A stretch of DNA of 64,000 bases from Mesorhizobium sp. B2-3-4 (GCF_006442315.1 NZ_VFVY01000011.1:124001-188000), one strand, 5' to 3'; shown: positions 42,062 through 51,101, counted from the first letter of the stretch. Made by a program: numbers and translations. Notes: generated from the letters alone by a model not told the origin.

Positions 42062-43041
42062 GCGATGCACGACAGATCGGTGCCGACACGGCCATGACCA
42101 GTCCGGGCAGCCCCGCGCAAGCGCGCTCGCTGATCATCGAGCGCCTGGTTGGCGACAGCGGCGAGGCCGACCAGGTCATCGACGCCGGCCGCGCCATGGC
42201 CGAGCGCGCCGTACCGCTGTTGCAGAAGGCGCTCGCGAGCGAGCTTGGCGCTCCGGTGGCCGTCGACCTCAAGACCGTGGAAGTCAGCCGTGTCCCCGAG
42301 GCGCGTTCGCGCGCCGGCGATACCTTCGCCATGACCGTGGTCGGCTCGCCGGCATCTTCGGACGCAATGACGCTGGTCATCGATGGTCCCGCGATCGCGA
42401 TCATCGTGTCGACGCTGTTCGGCGGCGACCCGGACATGCCGGTGTCGCCGATCGAGCGCGACCTGTCGTCGATCGAAACCGATGTCTCGACCATGGTGTT
42501 CCAGGAGGTGGCGCAGGCGCTGAACGGGTCGGGGCGGCGCGCGCTCGAACTGCGGCTGCCCGTGCCGCGCGCCATGTCGGGCATCGAGGCCAGACGGCAT
42601 GTGTTGCGCGACGGCGCCGCGATCCGCATCGTCCTCGGCATCTCCACGCCCGTCGACAGCGGCTCGATCACGATAACGATGCCGCAGCGTATCGTGCTGG
42701 CTGGCCGCGACGGTACGGGCAGCGCCGGCGAGGACGATCACGGCACCAGCTGGCGGGCGCGTTTCTCGGAAGAGGTCATGCGCTCGACCGTGTCGCTCGA
42801 AGCGACCATGCCGCTGGCACGGCTGACGCTCGGCGACCTTGCCAATCTCGAAGTGGGCCAGGTGATCGACTTCGACGAAACGGCACAGTCCCGGGCTCGC
42901 CTCAGCGCGCGCGGCCAGACGCTGTTCGTATGCGAGTTCGGGAAACTGGGGCAGAATTACACCGTCCGAATCAGGCATCCTTTCGATGCCGGGCAGGACT
43001 TCATCGATGGGCTCATGCCGGCCGGTGCCGGGCGCGCCTGA
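42058..43041 (+). CDS. fliM: Flagellar motor switch protein FliM
   Basis: A 327-residue FliM. The middle domain (AVDLKTVEVSRVPEARSRAGDTFAMTVV, IVSTLFGGDPDMP, IERDLSSIETDVSTMVFQEVAQALN) and C-terminal SpoA domain (LEATMPLARLTLGDLANLEVGQVIDFDETAQSRARLSARGQTLFVCEFGKLGQNYTVRI) are clear. The N-terminus has no LSQxEIDALL-type CheY-binding motif. The start is probably TTG 42058, overlapping the motA stop (TTGA) with GAGAAGAAGG upstream; ATG 42094 is the next in-frame choice. Confidence 0.92.
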   Translation: MSDARQIGADTAMTSPGSPAQARSLIIERLVGDSGEADQVIDAGRAMAERAVPLLQKALASELGAPVAVDLKTVEVSRVPEARSRAGDTFAMTVVGSPASSDAMTLVIDGPAIAIIVSTLFGGDPDMPVSPIERDLSSIETDVSTMVFQEVAQALNGSGRRALELRLPVPRAMSGIEARRHVLRDGAAIRIVLGISTPVDSGSITITMPQRIVLAGRDGTGSAGEDDHGTSWRARFSEEVMRSTVSLEATMPLARLTLGDLANLEVGQVIDFDETAQSRARLSARGQTLFVCEFGKLGQNYTVRIRHPFDAGQDFIDGLMPAGAGRA

Positions 43042-43058
43042 GCTATTGGAGACGACGC

Positions 43059-43445
43059 ATGGCCAAGACCAAGGTAGAAGCAGAGCCCGACCAGCCGGAC
43101 GAGCAGCTCGATCGCGCCATCGAGGAATTGCGCGGCGTCCTGCACGAGGAAGAGCAGCGTCCCGAGATGGCGGCGAGGGCTGCGGCCTCGGCCAATTCGA
43201 GCGTCATCATGAACATCCCCGTCGATGTCCAGATCATCCTGGGCAGCACCGAGATGGCGGTCGCCGACCTGATGGCATTGCAAAAGGGTTCGACGGTCGC
43301 GCTCAACCGCCGCATCGGCGAGCCGGTGGACGTCGTGGTGAACGGACGCAAGATCGCACGCGGCGAGATCACCGTGCTCGAAAGCGACCCGTCGCGCTTC
43401 GGCATCAGGCTGACCGAAATCATCGCCGGCACGAAGAGCGCCTAG
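43059..43445 (+). CDS. fliN: Flagellar motor switch protein FliN
   Basis: A 128-residue C-ring protein: acidic N-terminal tail (about 1-50) and a SpoA domain (VIMNIPVDVQIILGSTEMAVADLMALQKGSTVALNRRIGEPVDVVVNGRKIARGEITVLESDPSRFGIRLTEII). ATG 43059 has GGAG 8 nt upstream. 17 bp after fliM. Confidence 0.96.
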   Translation: MAKTKVEAEPDQPDEQLDRAIEELRGVLHEEEQRPEMAARAAASANSSVIMNIPVDVQIILGSTEMAVADLMALQKGSTVALNRRIGEPVDVVVNGRKIARGEITVLESDPSRFGIRLTEIIAGTKSA

Positions 43446-43488
43446 ACATGACTAGCTGGGTGTGCCCATGGCGGGGGAGGCGAGACAC

Positions 43489-44502
43489 ATGACGACGCCG
43501 CTGGCGACCCTGACACGCGCGCAGAAGGCGGCGGCCATACTGGTGGCGATGGGCAAACCGTCGGCCAGCCGCCTGTTGAAATTCTTCAAGCAGGAGGAGC
43601 TGAAGGCGTTGATCGAGGGTGCCCGGCTGCTCAGGACAATTCCGCAGAGCGATCTCGAGCGCATCGTCGCCGAATTCGAGGCCGAGTTCACCGAGGGCGC
43701 GGGCCTGCTCGATTCCGCCGACCGGATGGATACGATCCTCAACGAATCTCTCTCGCCCGAAGAGATGAGCGCTATCATGGGCAACAAGAAGCCGGAGGCG
43801 GCGCCCGAAGGACCGCCGCCGATCTGGCCCGATCTAGAAAAGCTCGAACCCTCCCGGCTGGGTACCTTCCTGGCGGGCGAACATCCGCAGACGGCGGCCA
43901 TGGTGCTGTCGAAACTGGCGCCGCAAGCGGCGGCGAGCGTGCTTTTGACGCTGACCAAGCCGATGCGAGGCGAAATCATCAAGCGCATGGTGACGATGGC
44001 CAACGTGCCGCCCGCCGCCACCAGGATCGTCGAGAACCGGCTGCGCGCAAGCGTGCTGTCGGATACTTCGACCAAGGACACGTCGGCCGGGCAGGCGCGC
44101 GTCGCCAGCGTGCTCAACGAGCTGGAAAAGCCGCTGCTCGAGGAGGTCATGCAGGATCTCGAAGCGGCCGGCACTCCCGATCTCGACGGCGTTCGCGCCA
44201 GGCTGTTCGCTTTCGACGATCTGCCGCTGCTCAGCCAGAAGGCGCGCGTGCTTCTGTTCGACGGGCTGTCGACCGAGCTTGTCACGCTGGCGCTGCGCGG
44301 CACGTCGGCGGCGCTGGCCGAAGCGGTGCTGTCGGCGATCGGCGCCCGCTCGCGGCGCATGATCGAGGCCGAGCTCGGGCAAGGTTCGGAGGGCGTCCCC
44401 GCCGCCGACATCATGACGGCCCGCAAGACGATCGTGACGACCACCATCAGGCTGTCGCGCGAAGGCGCATTCGAACTTCCCTCGACGCAGAACGCCGCCT
44501 AG
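43489..44502 (+). CDS. fliG: Flagellar motor switch protein FliG
   Basis: A 337-residue rotor protein. The EHPQ motif is present (FLAGEHPQTAAMVLSKLAPQAAASVLLTL), and the C-terminal torque domain contains LFAFDDLPLLSQKARVLLFDGLSTELVTLALRG. ATG 43489 (MTTPLATLTRAQKAAAILVAMGK) is chosen because GGGGGAGG lies 9 nt upstream; ATG 43468 would add seven residues with a weaker site. Followed by a 117-bp gap holding a repeat element. Confidence 0.95.
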   Translation: MTTPLATLTRAQKAAAILVAMGKPSASRLLKFFKQEELKALIEGARLLRTIPQSDLERIVAEFEAEFTEGAGLLDSADRMDTILNESLSPEEMSAIMGNKKPEAAPEGPPPIWPDLEKLEPSRLGTFLAGEHPQTAAMVLSKLAPQAAASVLLTLTKPMRGEIIKRMVTMANVPPAATRIVENRLRASVLSDTSTKDTSAGQARVASVLNELEKPLLEEVMQDLEAAGTPDLDGVRARLFAFDDLPLLSQKARVLLFDGLSTELVTLALRGTSAALAEAVLSAIGARSRRMIEAELGQGSEGVPAADIMTARKTIVTTTIRLSREGAFELPSTQNAA

Positions 44503-44563
44503 AGCCGGAATGACTTCAGGTCGAATTGGCCTGACGTCTGAAATTGCCTCTAAATCAAAGGAT

Positions 44564-44616
44564 TAGAGCATGATGTCGCCCGAAAACCGCTTCACACTTT
44601 TCGGCATCACGCTCTA
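44564..44616. repeat. Interspersed imperfect-palindrome element before flhB
   Basis: A 53-bp imperfect inverted repeat: left arm TAGAGCATGATG...CCGAAAA, centre CCGCTTCACAC, right arm TTTTCGGCATCACGCTCTA. It ends 3 bp before the flhB start codon. Its 19-nt core (44583-44601) is matched at 17 of 19 positions by 62754-62772 elsewhere in the window. Elements of this kind are, from general knowledge, scattered in many copies through Mesorhizobium genomes. Confidence 0.75.
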
Positions 44617-44619
44617 GGC

Positions 44620-45702
44620 ATGTCCGACGCAACCGACAAGGACTCGAAAACCGAAGAGGCGACGGAAAAGAAGATCCGCGATACCATCGAACAGGGCAAG
44701 CTGCCCCATTCGAGGGAAACGGCGCTCCTCGCATCGTTCGTCGCTATACTGGTGTTCACGGTCTTCTACGCCAAGGACGCCGTCATCGACCTCAGCACGT
44801 TCCTGGCGATGTTTCTGGAGAAGCCCGAGGCCTGGCCGATGGACACCGAGACCGATGTCATCGCGCTCTACAAGCAGGTTTTGTTCGAAGTGGGTCGCGC
44901 CGTCGTGAGCCTGCTGGTGCTGCTGAGTGTTGCCGGCATTGGCGCTTCGGTGCTGCAAAACATGCCGCAATTCGTCGGCGAGCGGATCAGGCCGCAGATG
45001 TCGCGCATATCGATCGTCAAGGGCTGGAACCGGATGTTCGGTACCCAGGGCTGGGTCGAGTTCCTGAAATCGCTGGCAAAGGTCGGCTTCGCCATCACCG
45101 TGCTCACCTTCACGCTGTCGGAAGATCACCGCAAGCTGCTTGCCGGGATGATCACCAATCCGGTCGCTTTCGGCCTCGTCATCCGCGGCATTGCCGTCGA
45201 CATATTGGTGGCGATCGTCTTCGTCATGGGACTGATCGCGGCGATCGACATCGTCTGGTCGCGCTTCCACTGGAAGCAGGATCTGCGCATGAGCAAGCAG
45301 GAGGTCAAGGACGAGTTCAAGCAGTCGGAGGGCGACCCGATCGTCAAATCGCGGCTGCGTTCGCTGGCCCGCGACCGGGCGCGCAAGCGGATGATGATTG
45401 CGGTGCCGAAGGCGACGCTCATCATCGCCAACCCGACGCACTTCTCGATCGCGTTGAAATATGTGCGCGACGAGGATTCGGCGCCGCTGGTGGTGGCCAA
45501 GGGACAGGATCTGGTGGCGCTCAAAATTCGCGAGATCGCCAAGGAGCACAACATCCCGATCTTCGAGGACGTGGCGCTCGCCCGCTCCATGTACAAGCAA
45601 GTTTCGGTCGATAATGTCATTCCATCGCAATTCTACCAGGCCGTCGCCGAACTGGTGCGGATCGTCTACTCGAAAAAGGCTGAGCGCAGACAGATTTCAT
45701 GA
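44620..45702 (+). CDS. flhB: Flagellar export apparatus protein FlhB
   Basis: A 360-residue export switch protein: four membrane helices in about residues 30-225 and a cytoplasmic domain with the autocleavage site ANPTHFSIALKY (Asn271-Pro272), which switches export from hook to filament substrates. N-terminus SKTEEATEKKIRDTIEQGKLPHSRE is typical. ATG 44620 lies 3 bp after a repeat element and has no recognisable ribosome-binding site, an unusual initiation context. Confidence 0.97.
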   Translation: MSDATDKDSKTEEATEKKIRDTIEQGKLPHSRETALLASFVAILVFTVFYAKDAVIDLSTFLAMFLEKPEAWPMDTETDVIALYKQVLFEVGRAVVSLLVLLSVAGIGASVLQNMPQFVGERIRPQMSRISIVKGWNRMFGTQGWVEFLKSLAKVGFAITVLTFTLSEDHRKLLAGMITNPVAFGLVIRGIAVDILVAIVFVMGLIAAIDIVWSRFHWKQDLRMSKQEVKDEFKQSEGDPIVKSRLRSLARDRARKRMMIAVPKATLIIANPTHFSIALKYVRDEDSAPLVVAKGQDLVALKIREIAKEHNIPIFEDVALARSMYKQVSVDNVIPSQFYQAVAELVRIVYSKKAERRQIS

Positions 45703-46133
45703 ACCGCCAACCGCACGCAAAATCCCGCGAGATCATCGTCGCCAGCGCCATCGAACAGGTGGTGGCGGAGCTCAGGCTGATCGACGTCGCCGACTATATC
45801 GCCTTCATCCGGCTGGAGCATTTCGCCTGCCTGTCGGATCTGGTCGATTCCGCGGCAGAGCTGTTCTTCATGCCGGGTACGCTGAGGCTCGGCCATGGCG
45901 GGGAGGCGCATGTCGACTGGAGCGGCAGCCCGCGCGTCGTGCTAGACCTGGAGCTTCGGCCACCTGGCGTGACCGTCTATTTCCAGCTGACGCTGAGCGA
46001 GACCGGTAACACGGTCGTGGTCAACTACGTTTCGTTCGAAAAGCCGGGCGAAGATCCCGAGCACAATACCGCGCTGTTGGAAGCGGTGATCGAGGAAGCG
46101 CGTATCCGCAAGGTCGAGCCGCTGGCCTTCTGA
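45699..46133 (+). CDS. Uncharacterised protein coupled to flhB
   Basis: A 144-residue soluble protein without signal or membrane segment. It begins with a helical stretch (SREIIVASAIEQVVAELRLIDVADYIAFIRLEHFACLSDLVDSAAELFF) followed by beta-like segments (TLRLGHGGEAHVDWSGSPRVVLDLELRPPGVTVYFQLTLSETGNTVVVNYVSFEK). Its start overlaps the flhB stop by 4 bp (ATGA), so its expression is tied to FlhB. An ORF in the same position is, as far as I recall, present in related rhizobial clusters. I cannot assign a function. Confidence 0.9.
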   Translation: MNRQPHAKSREIIVASAIEQVVAELRLIDVADYIAFIRLEHFACLSDLVDSAAELFFMPGTLRLGHGGEAHVDWSGSPRVVLDLELRPPGVTVYFQLTLSETGNTVVVNYVSFEKPGEDPEHNTALLEAVIEEARIRKVEPLAF

Positions 46134-46157
46134 GGCGTTTCAGCCGGCCGACGGCCG

Positions 46158-46928
46158 CTATTCAATCAAGCCAAGCCTGAGGGCCTTGGCGACCGCCTGG
46201 TTGCGGTTGACGGCATTGAGCTTCTGGGTCGACTGGGTCAGGTACTGGTTGGCGGTGTGAACCGACAGTTTCAGCAGCCGTGCGATCTCCTCGCTGGTGT
46301 TGCCGTTGGCGGTCAGCTTCAAGCATTCGAGCTCACGCTTGGAGATCGAGCGCATCTTGCCGGCATCGCCCGGACGGATGCGCGCGACGGCGGCGAACAG
46401 CGAGAAGCAGCGGGCGTGGATCTCGTAAAGCCCGTCCTGCGCCAGCGCGATCTGCGATCCCAGGAAGACGACGAGGCCGCATTGGCCGCGATCGGCATGT
46501 ACTGGAAAGGCGATGCCGCTCGAGCCGGGTGTCAGCGGCGCGATCTGTCCAGTCCAGGCGAGGGCGCCGAACATGTCGGCCATCGCCGCTACGCCATCAT
46601 CCGTCCACCAGCGCGGCTCGGTCGAATTCCTGCTGTGGCGCACGATCTCCTCGCCATTGGCGCCCGAGATGAATTTCGTCGCCACCGCGATGCCGGGATA
46701 ATCGGAATCAAAACAGGGAATCAGTCGCGCGCGCTCCGGCGACGGGCTGACGAAGAACAGGCCGAAGGCCGAGGCGTTGATGTCGACCGATATCCAGCGG
46801 CAGCGGCGCACGGCATCGGGAATGGTCACGGCATGATGCGTCTCGGAACCGAGCGAGAAGGCGCCGAACGGGCTGCGCTGCTCGTTGAAAAGGGCTTGCG
46901 CGGTGTCCTTGATGTCGGCGTGTCTCAA
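46158..46928 (-). CDS. visR: Flagellar master regulator VisR (LuxR family)
   Basis: A 256-residue LuxR-type regulator with an N-terminal ligand-binding-like domain and a C-terminal helix-turn-helix (MRSISKRELECLKLTANGNTSEEIARLLKLSVHTANQYLTQSTQKLNAVNRNQAVAKALRLGLIE). VisR works with VisN at the top of the motility cascade, activating rem/ftcR. The start is TTG 46928, which overlaps the visN stop (TTGA) and has AAGGAG 8 nt upstream; no ATG is available nearby in frame. Convergent with the 144-aa ORF. Confidence 0.93.
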   Translation of the reverse strand: MRHADIKDTAQALFNEQRSPFGAFSLGSETHHAVTIPDAVRRCRWISVDINASAFGLFFVSPSPERARLIPCFDSDYPGIAVATKFISGANGEEIVRHSRNSTEPRWWTDDGVAAMADMFGALAWTGQIAPLTPGSSGIAFPVHADRGQCGLVVFLGSQIALAQDGLYEIHARCFSLFAAVARIRPGDAGKMRSISKRELECLKLTANGNTSEEIARLLKLSVHTANQYLTQSTQKLNAVNRNQAVAKALRLGLIE

Positions 46929-47635
46929 ATGATGCCACTCCTTATCGCCGTGGCGATGGCCATCGCACGGTTCGAGGCCGCGAATTTCTGGATGGCGTGG
47001 GTGATGTAGCTGTTGACGGTGTTGGACGAGACGCCAAGGATGACCGCCACCTCGTCGGTGGTCTTGCCTTCGGAGACCCAGAACAGGCATTCGCGCTCGC
47101 GGTCCGACAGCGGATCCTGCATGGCCGCGGCGGCGATCAGTTGCGGAATGTGCGAAAGCGCGTAGCAGCATTTCAACTGCGCCTTCATCAGCGCCGGCTG
47201 GTCGATGCGGCCGGCGGCAGCGGCGGAGAACAAGGCGAACAGGCGTTGGCGGCCGACATTCAGCCGCAGCGAATAGATCTCGGCATGGCCGAGCACGTCG
47301 AGAAGCCGGGCCTCCTCGCCCGAGACCAGCCCGTCGGCATCCGGCGCCTGGGCAGCCACCAGCGATGTCGGGCGGATACCGGGCGCCGCGGTGAGCGGAC
47401 CCTGGGCAAGGCCGGCGATCAGCCGCTTGCCGATCAGTTCGATGGCGTCGAAAATCCAGTTCGAGGAGACGATGCGCGCATCGTTGCGGTCCTGGTCATG
47501 GACGATGGCGACCAGCATGTAGCTGTCGGCCCCGATCTCGGCGGTCAGCTCCATGAAGAAGGAGGTGAGATCACCGCGCGACGCCAGGCGCGAGCCCAAT
47601 GTGTCGGATTGAAGAGGCGCGGCGGGACTGCTCAT
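46925..47635 (-). CDS. visN: Flagellar master regulator VisN (LuxR family)
   Basis: A 236-residue LuxR-type regulator: N-terminal sensory-like region (LASRGDLTSFFMELTAEIGADSYMLVAIVHDQDRN) and C-terminal helix-turn-helix (DPLSDRERECLFWVSEGKTTDEVAVILGVSSNTVNSYITHAIQKFAASNRAMAIATAIRSGII). Partner of VisR, with which it is translationally coupled. ATG 47635 (MSSPAAPLQ) is chosen; ATG 47707 in frame is possible and the ribosome-binding site is weak for both. Confidence 0.92.
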   Translation of the reverse strand: MSSPAAPLQSDTLGSRLASRGDLTSFFMELTAEIGADSYMLVAIVHDQDRNDARIVSSNWIFDAIELIGKRLIAGLAQGPLTAAPGIRPTSLVAAQAPDADGLVSGEEARLLDVLGHAEIYSLRLNVGRQRLFALFSAAAAGRIDQPALMKAQLKCCYALSHIPQLIAAAAMQDPLSDRERECLFWVSEGKTTDEVAVILGVSSNTVNSYITHAIQKFAASNRAMAIATAIRSGII

Positions 47636-48154
47636 CTGCTGCTTTTGGCCGGAATCGATTCTGACGTCCGGTTGCTGGAAAGCCAGCCGCCGAACCCGAA
47701 AACGCATTACTTTTACGAGACTCAAACGAGGCGCGGGGCCGCGCCCAACCAGACGGAATCCATTCAGGGAACGCGAAGACATCCGCGTCTGGCGCCGGAA
47801 AAATCCGGAACGTGAGACTTTGGGTGGTCGCCGCGCCCCCCGAGGACCGGCTGATTCGGGTCTAATCTACCCGCAGATGAATCCGACATCAAACGCGATT
47901 TGACAAAATCGAATCTGGTGGACTCGGTGCGCGACTCAGAGCGGCAACGAGCGGCCCGGTTTCATTGTTTCAGGACGGCTCACTCGCCGACATGAACCCG
48001 ACATCAAAAAGCCAGAGGGTGTTGAGAGGCTGCCGTATCGAGGACCGATCGATTCCGGTAGGTTTTCGGCAACCGGCAGGGGTGGGCATCCCTTCGGTCG
48101 CAAAAGGCGGGATGGCGGCGCTTGCTGGGCTGCCACCGGTATCGGGGGGTAAAG
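47636..48154. other. Divergent intergenic region between visN and the M16 peptidase gene
   Basis: 519 bp without a supportable gene, holding the promoters of visNR and of the peptidase. A 17-bp motif occurs twice with one mismatch, at 47877-47893 and 47992-48008 (ATGAAYCCGACATCAAA), 115 bp apart in the same direction. Short ORFs here have no ribosome-binding sites or family features. Confidence 0.6.
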
Positions 48155-51046
48155 ATGAAGCAGGTTTTCCTGGCGTTCACGGTGGTGCTTGCGCTTTTCG
48201 CGGGCGCGGCAAAGGCCGAGCCGATCGTCACCTATACGCTCGACAACGGGCTGCAAGTGGTGCTGGTGCCAGACCATCGGGCGCCGAAGGTGGTGATGAA
48301 CCTGCGCTACCGCGTCGGCTCGATGAATGAACCCGCCGGGCGCTCCGGCTTTGCGCATCTGTTCGAGCATCTGATGTTTTCGGGAACGCCGGCCTGGCCG
48401 AACGTGTTCGGCGCGCATGCCGCGCTCGGCAACGAGATCAATGCCTGGACCACCGAGGACGGCACCGTATTCTATGTCGACGGGCTGTCGTCCTCGCTGC
48501 CGATGATCCTGTCGCTGGAAGCCGACCGCATGGCCAATCTCGGCCGCTCGGTGACGCAGGCCAAGCTCGACCTGCAGCGCTCGGTGGTCAAGAACGAGAT
48601 GCGCCAGAACGTGCTCGACAAGGCCGGCGCCTCGGGCTGGGAAGCCTTCTGGTCGGGCCTGTTTCCGAAGCCGCATCCCTATAGCCGCATGGTCATCGGC
48701 TCGGTCGCCGACCTCGATGCGGCGACGCTCGATGACGTCAGAGGCTTCTTCAACACCTATTACCTGCCCAACAATGCGGTGCTGGTGCTGGTCGGCGATC
48801 TCAAGGTCGACGATACCAAGGCGCTGATCGCCGACACGTTCGGCCGGATAGCGCGCGGCGCCGATGTGGCGCGGCCGACCGTGCCGGAACCGGCCCAGGC
48901 CCGGCTGAAGCTGGTGCTCGAAGACCGTGTGCCGAGCCCGGTCGTCGTGGTCGGCTTCAGCGGTCCGGCGGCGCAGTCTTCAGACAACGGCGCTCTCGCA
49001 ATCGCGGCCGAACTGCTCGGCAATGGCGAATATGGTTTCCTGCGCAACCGGCTCGTTTCAGAGCAAGGCATCGCCACCTATGCCAGTGCAAGCTGGACGG
49101 GCGGCCTGCTCGGCGGCCGCTTCACCTTCGAAGCCGGCGCGGCCGAAGGCGTGACGCCGGATGCGCTGGAAAGCGCGATGAAAGCGGCATTCGCGGATTT
49201 CCTCAGGACGCCGCTCGATCCGGCCGACGTCGAACGCGCGCGCAACGGCATATTGCAGGCCGCGCGGCTGGGCAACGAGGCGCTGAAGGACCGCGCCGGC
49301 ACCGTTTCCTATAATGCCGACGTGCTCGGCGACGCGCAGAGCGCGCTGGTCGACGATCCGCGCGTCAAGAATGCCGGCACCGCCGATATCGAGGCGACGA
49401 TGAAGCGCCTGCTGAAGCCGGAAGACGCCAGCGTGCTGGTGCTGAAGCCAGGCCCGCGCGGCGGCTATCCCGACGCGCTGATCGGATCATCGGGCACGCC
49501 GAAGCCCTTTAGCGCGCCGGAGCGCATGGCGATCGACATTCCGAAGCATCCAGCCGGGCAAGCGCCTTCGGCGACATTGCCAACCATGGAGACAGCGACG
49601 CTCTCGAACGGCATCAAGCTCGTCCACTACACGATGCCGGAAGCGCCGATGGTTTATCTGGCGGCCACTGCCCGTGGCGGCTGGAACAGCGTGCCGCCGG
49701 GCAAGGAAGGGCTGCTGGAACTCGCCGCGAGCATGGCCACCCGTGGAGCTGGCGAGCGCGGCTCGGCGGATTTCGCCAAGGCGACCGGCGATATCGGTGC
49801 CGGCATCGGCTATCAGGCCGGGGCGCTGACCACGACGATGACGCTCGGTGTGCCGCCGGAAAAACTGGATCAAGGCATCGGCCTGCTGGCCGACGCCGTG
49901 CTCAAGCCGCGTTTCGACAAGGCCGACTGGACCGTGCTGATGGCGCAGACGGTCGACTGGCTGAACGGTCGCGAGGCGGACCTGCCGGGCGTTGCCGGGC
50001 GCGCGGCGAAGGCGGCCCTGATCCCGCAAGTGCCGGGCAAGGCCAATGTCGACTGGTCGGCAAAGGCGCTGGCCTCGATCTCGCTCGACGACGCGAAGGC
50101 CGCCTTCAGGGCGGAGTTCACGCCGAAGGCGGTGACGTTCTACAGCGTCGGCCCGATGCCTGTCGCCGAGATCGCGGCCGGGCTTCAGAAGGCGTTCGGC
50201 ACATGGACCGGCGATGCTGCCGGCTACGCCGTCGAGCCGTCGCCGGCAGCGCATTTCAGCGGTCACAGGGTGCTGCTGGTGCCCGAACCCGGGGCCAGCC
50301 AGTCGGCGCTGTTCGTGGCACGGCCGGCGCCCGGCACCGATGAAGGCGAACGGGCCGAATCGACCGCGGTCGCCAATCTGCTCGGCGACGATTTCTCCAG
50401 CCGGCTGAATTCGGTGATCCGTGAGGAGAAGGGTTATTCCTACGGTGTATCGAGCTATCTGATGAGCCCGATGAAGACCGGCTCCGGACTGGTCGTGGCC
50501 ACCACCGTCGAGCGGGCCAATACCGGCCCCGCGATCACCGAAATCCTCAAGGGATTTGCCGGGTTGAACACCTTGCCGGTGGCGCAGGACGAGGTCGACC
50601 GCACGGTCACTGTCTATCGCCGGGCGCTGGCCGGGTCGGCTGAAACCTCGGCCGGGCTGTTCGGCTCGCTGATCTCAGCGGTCGGCAGTGGTTCGACGCT
50701 GGAGGATCAGCAGGACCGCATGGGGGCACGCACGAGGCTGACGCTGGACGCCGTGCAGAAACAGGCGCTGGCGCTGTCGTCGCTCGATCCGTCGCTGATC
50801 GTGGTGGCGGGCGATCCCGACGTGGTGATGCCGCAGCTCGCCGCGATCGGCCTCAAGGATGTCGCGATCGTCAAGCGTGACGAGGCGGGAGAGGAGACCG
50901 CGATACGGGCACTCGACCTTTTCGGCGGCAAGGGCCAGGCGCCGCTGTCGGCCTCGCTCTGGCGGGTCGGCGACGGCGGCACGACGCGGGCGGTGCATTC
51001 CTGTGCGGGCGGCAGGGATTGCGGCGCGCAGATCCACGCCGATTGA
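48155..51046 (+). CDS. Secreted M16 family zinc metallopeptidase (two-domain)
   Basis: A 963-residue peptidase. Signal peptide (MKQVFLAFTVVLALFAGAAKA). The first M16 half holds the inverted zinc motif HLFEH (GFAHLFEHLMFSGT) and the distal glutamate in VVKNEMRQNV; the second half (from about residue 480, LSNGIKLVHYTMPEAPMVYLAATARGGW) lacks HxxEH and would close the chamber, with the usual RxxY-like INSVIREEKGYSYGVSS segment. Pitrilysin-type periplasmic peptidases degrade small peptides. ATG 48155 has a G-rich site upstream. Stands alone, divergent from visN. Confidence 0.93.
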   Translation: MKQVFLAFTVVLALFAGAAKAEPIVTYTLDNGLQVVLVPDHRAPKVVMNLRYRVGSMNEPAGRSGFAHLFEHLMFSGTPAWPNVFGAHAALGNEINAWTTEDGTVFYVDGLSSSLPMILSLEADRMANLGRSVTQAKLDLQRSVVKNEMRQNVLDKAGASGWEAFWSGLFPKPHPYSRMVIGSVADLDAATLDDVRGFFNTYYLPNNAVLVLVGDLKVDDTKALIADTFGRIARGADVARPTVPEPAQARLKLVLEDRVPSPVVVVGFSGPAAQSSDNGALAIAAELLGNGEYGFLRNRLVSEQGIATYASASWTGGLLGGRFTFEAGAAEGVTPDALESAMKAAFADFLRTPLDPADVERARNGILQAARLGNEALKDRAGTVSYNADVLGDAQSALVDDPRVKNAGTADIEATMKRLLKPEDASVLVLKPGPRGGYPDALIGSSGTPKPFSAPERMAIDIPKHPAGQAPSATLPTMETATLSNGIKLVHYTMPEAPMVYLAATARGGWNSVPPGKEGLLELAASMATRGAGERGSADFAKATGDIGAGIGYQAGALTTTMTLGVPPEKLDQGIGLLADAVLKPRFDKADWTVLMAQTVDWLNGREADLPGVAGRAAKAALIPQVPGKANVDWSAKALASISLDDAKAAFRAEFTPKAVTFYSVGPMPVAEIAAGLQKAFGTWTGDAAGYAVEPSPAAHFSGHRVLLVPEPGASQSALFVARPAPGTDEGERAESTAVANLLGDDFSSRLNSVIREEKGYSYGVSSYLMSPMKTGSGLVVATTVERANTGPAITEILKGFAGLNTLPVAQDEVDRTVTVYRRALAGSAETSAGLFGSLISAVGSGSTLEDQQDRMGARTRLTLDAVQKQALALSSLDPSLIVVAGDPDVVMPQLAAIGLKDVAIVKRDEAGEETAIRALDLFGGKGQAPLSASLWRVGDGGTTRAVHSCAGGRDCGAQIHAD

Positions 51047-51101
51047 GCGGTTCGGCCGCCAACCGTGTTTTTGATCTTGGTAGTCTGTTTCGGGGGAAAC
51101 G

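Noticed and set aside
46145..46157. CGGCC-GAC-GGCCG hairpin between the convergent 144-aa ORF and visR as a terminator
   Set aside because: The stem is only 5 bp and no T run follows on either strand.
47965..48330. A 121-codon plus-strand ORF before the M16 peptidase
   Set aside because: It overlaps the peptidase start region in another frame and lacks a ribosome-binding site and family features.
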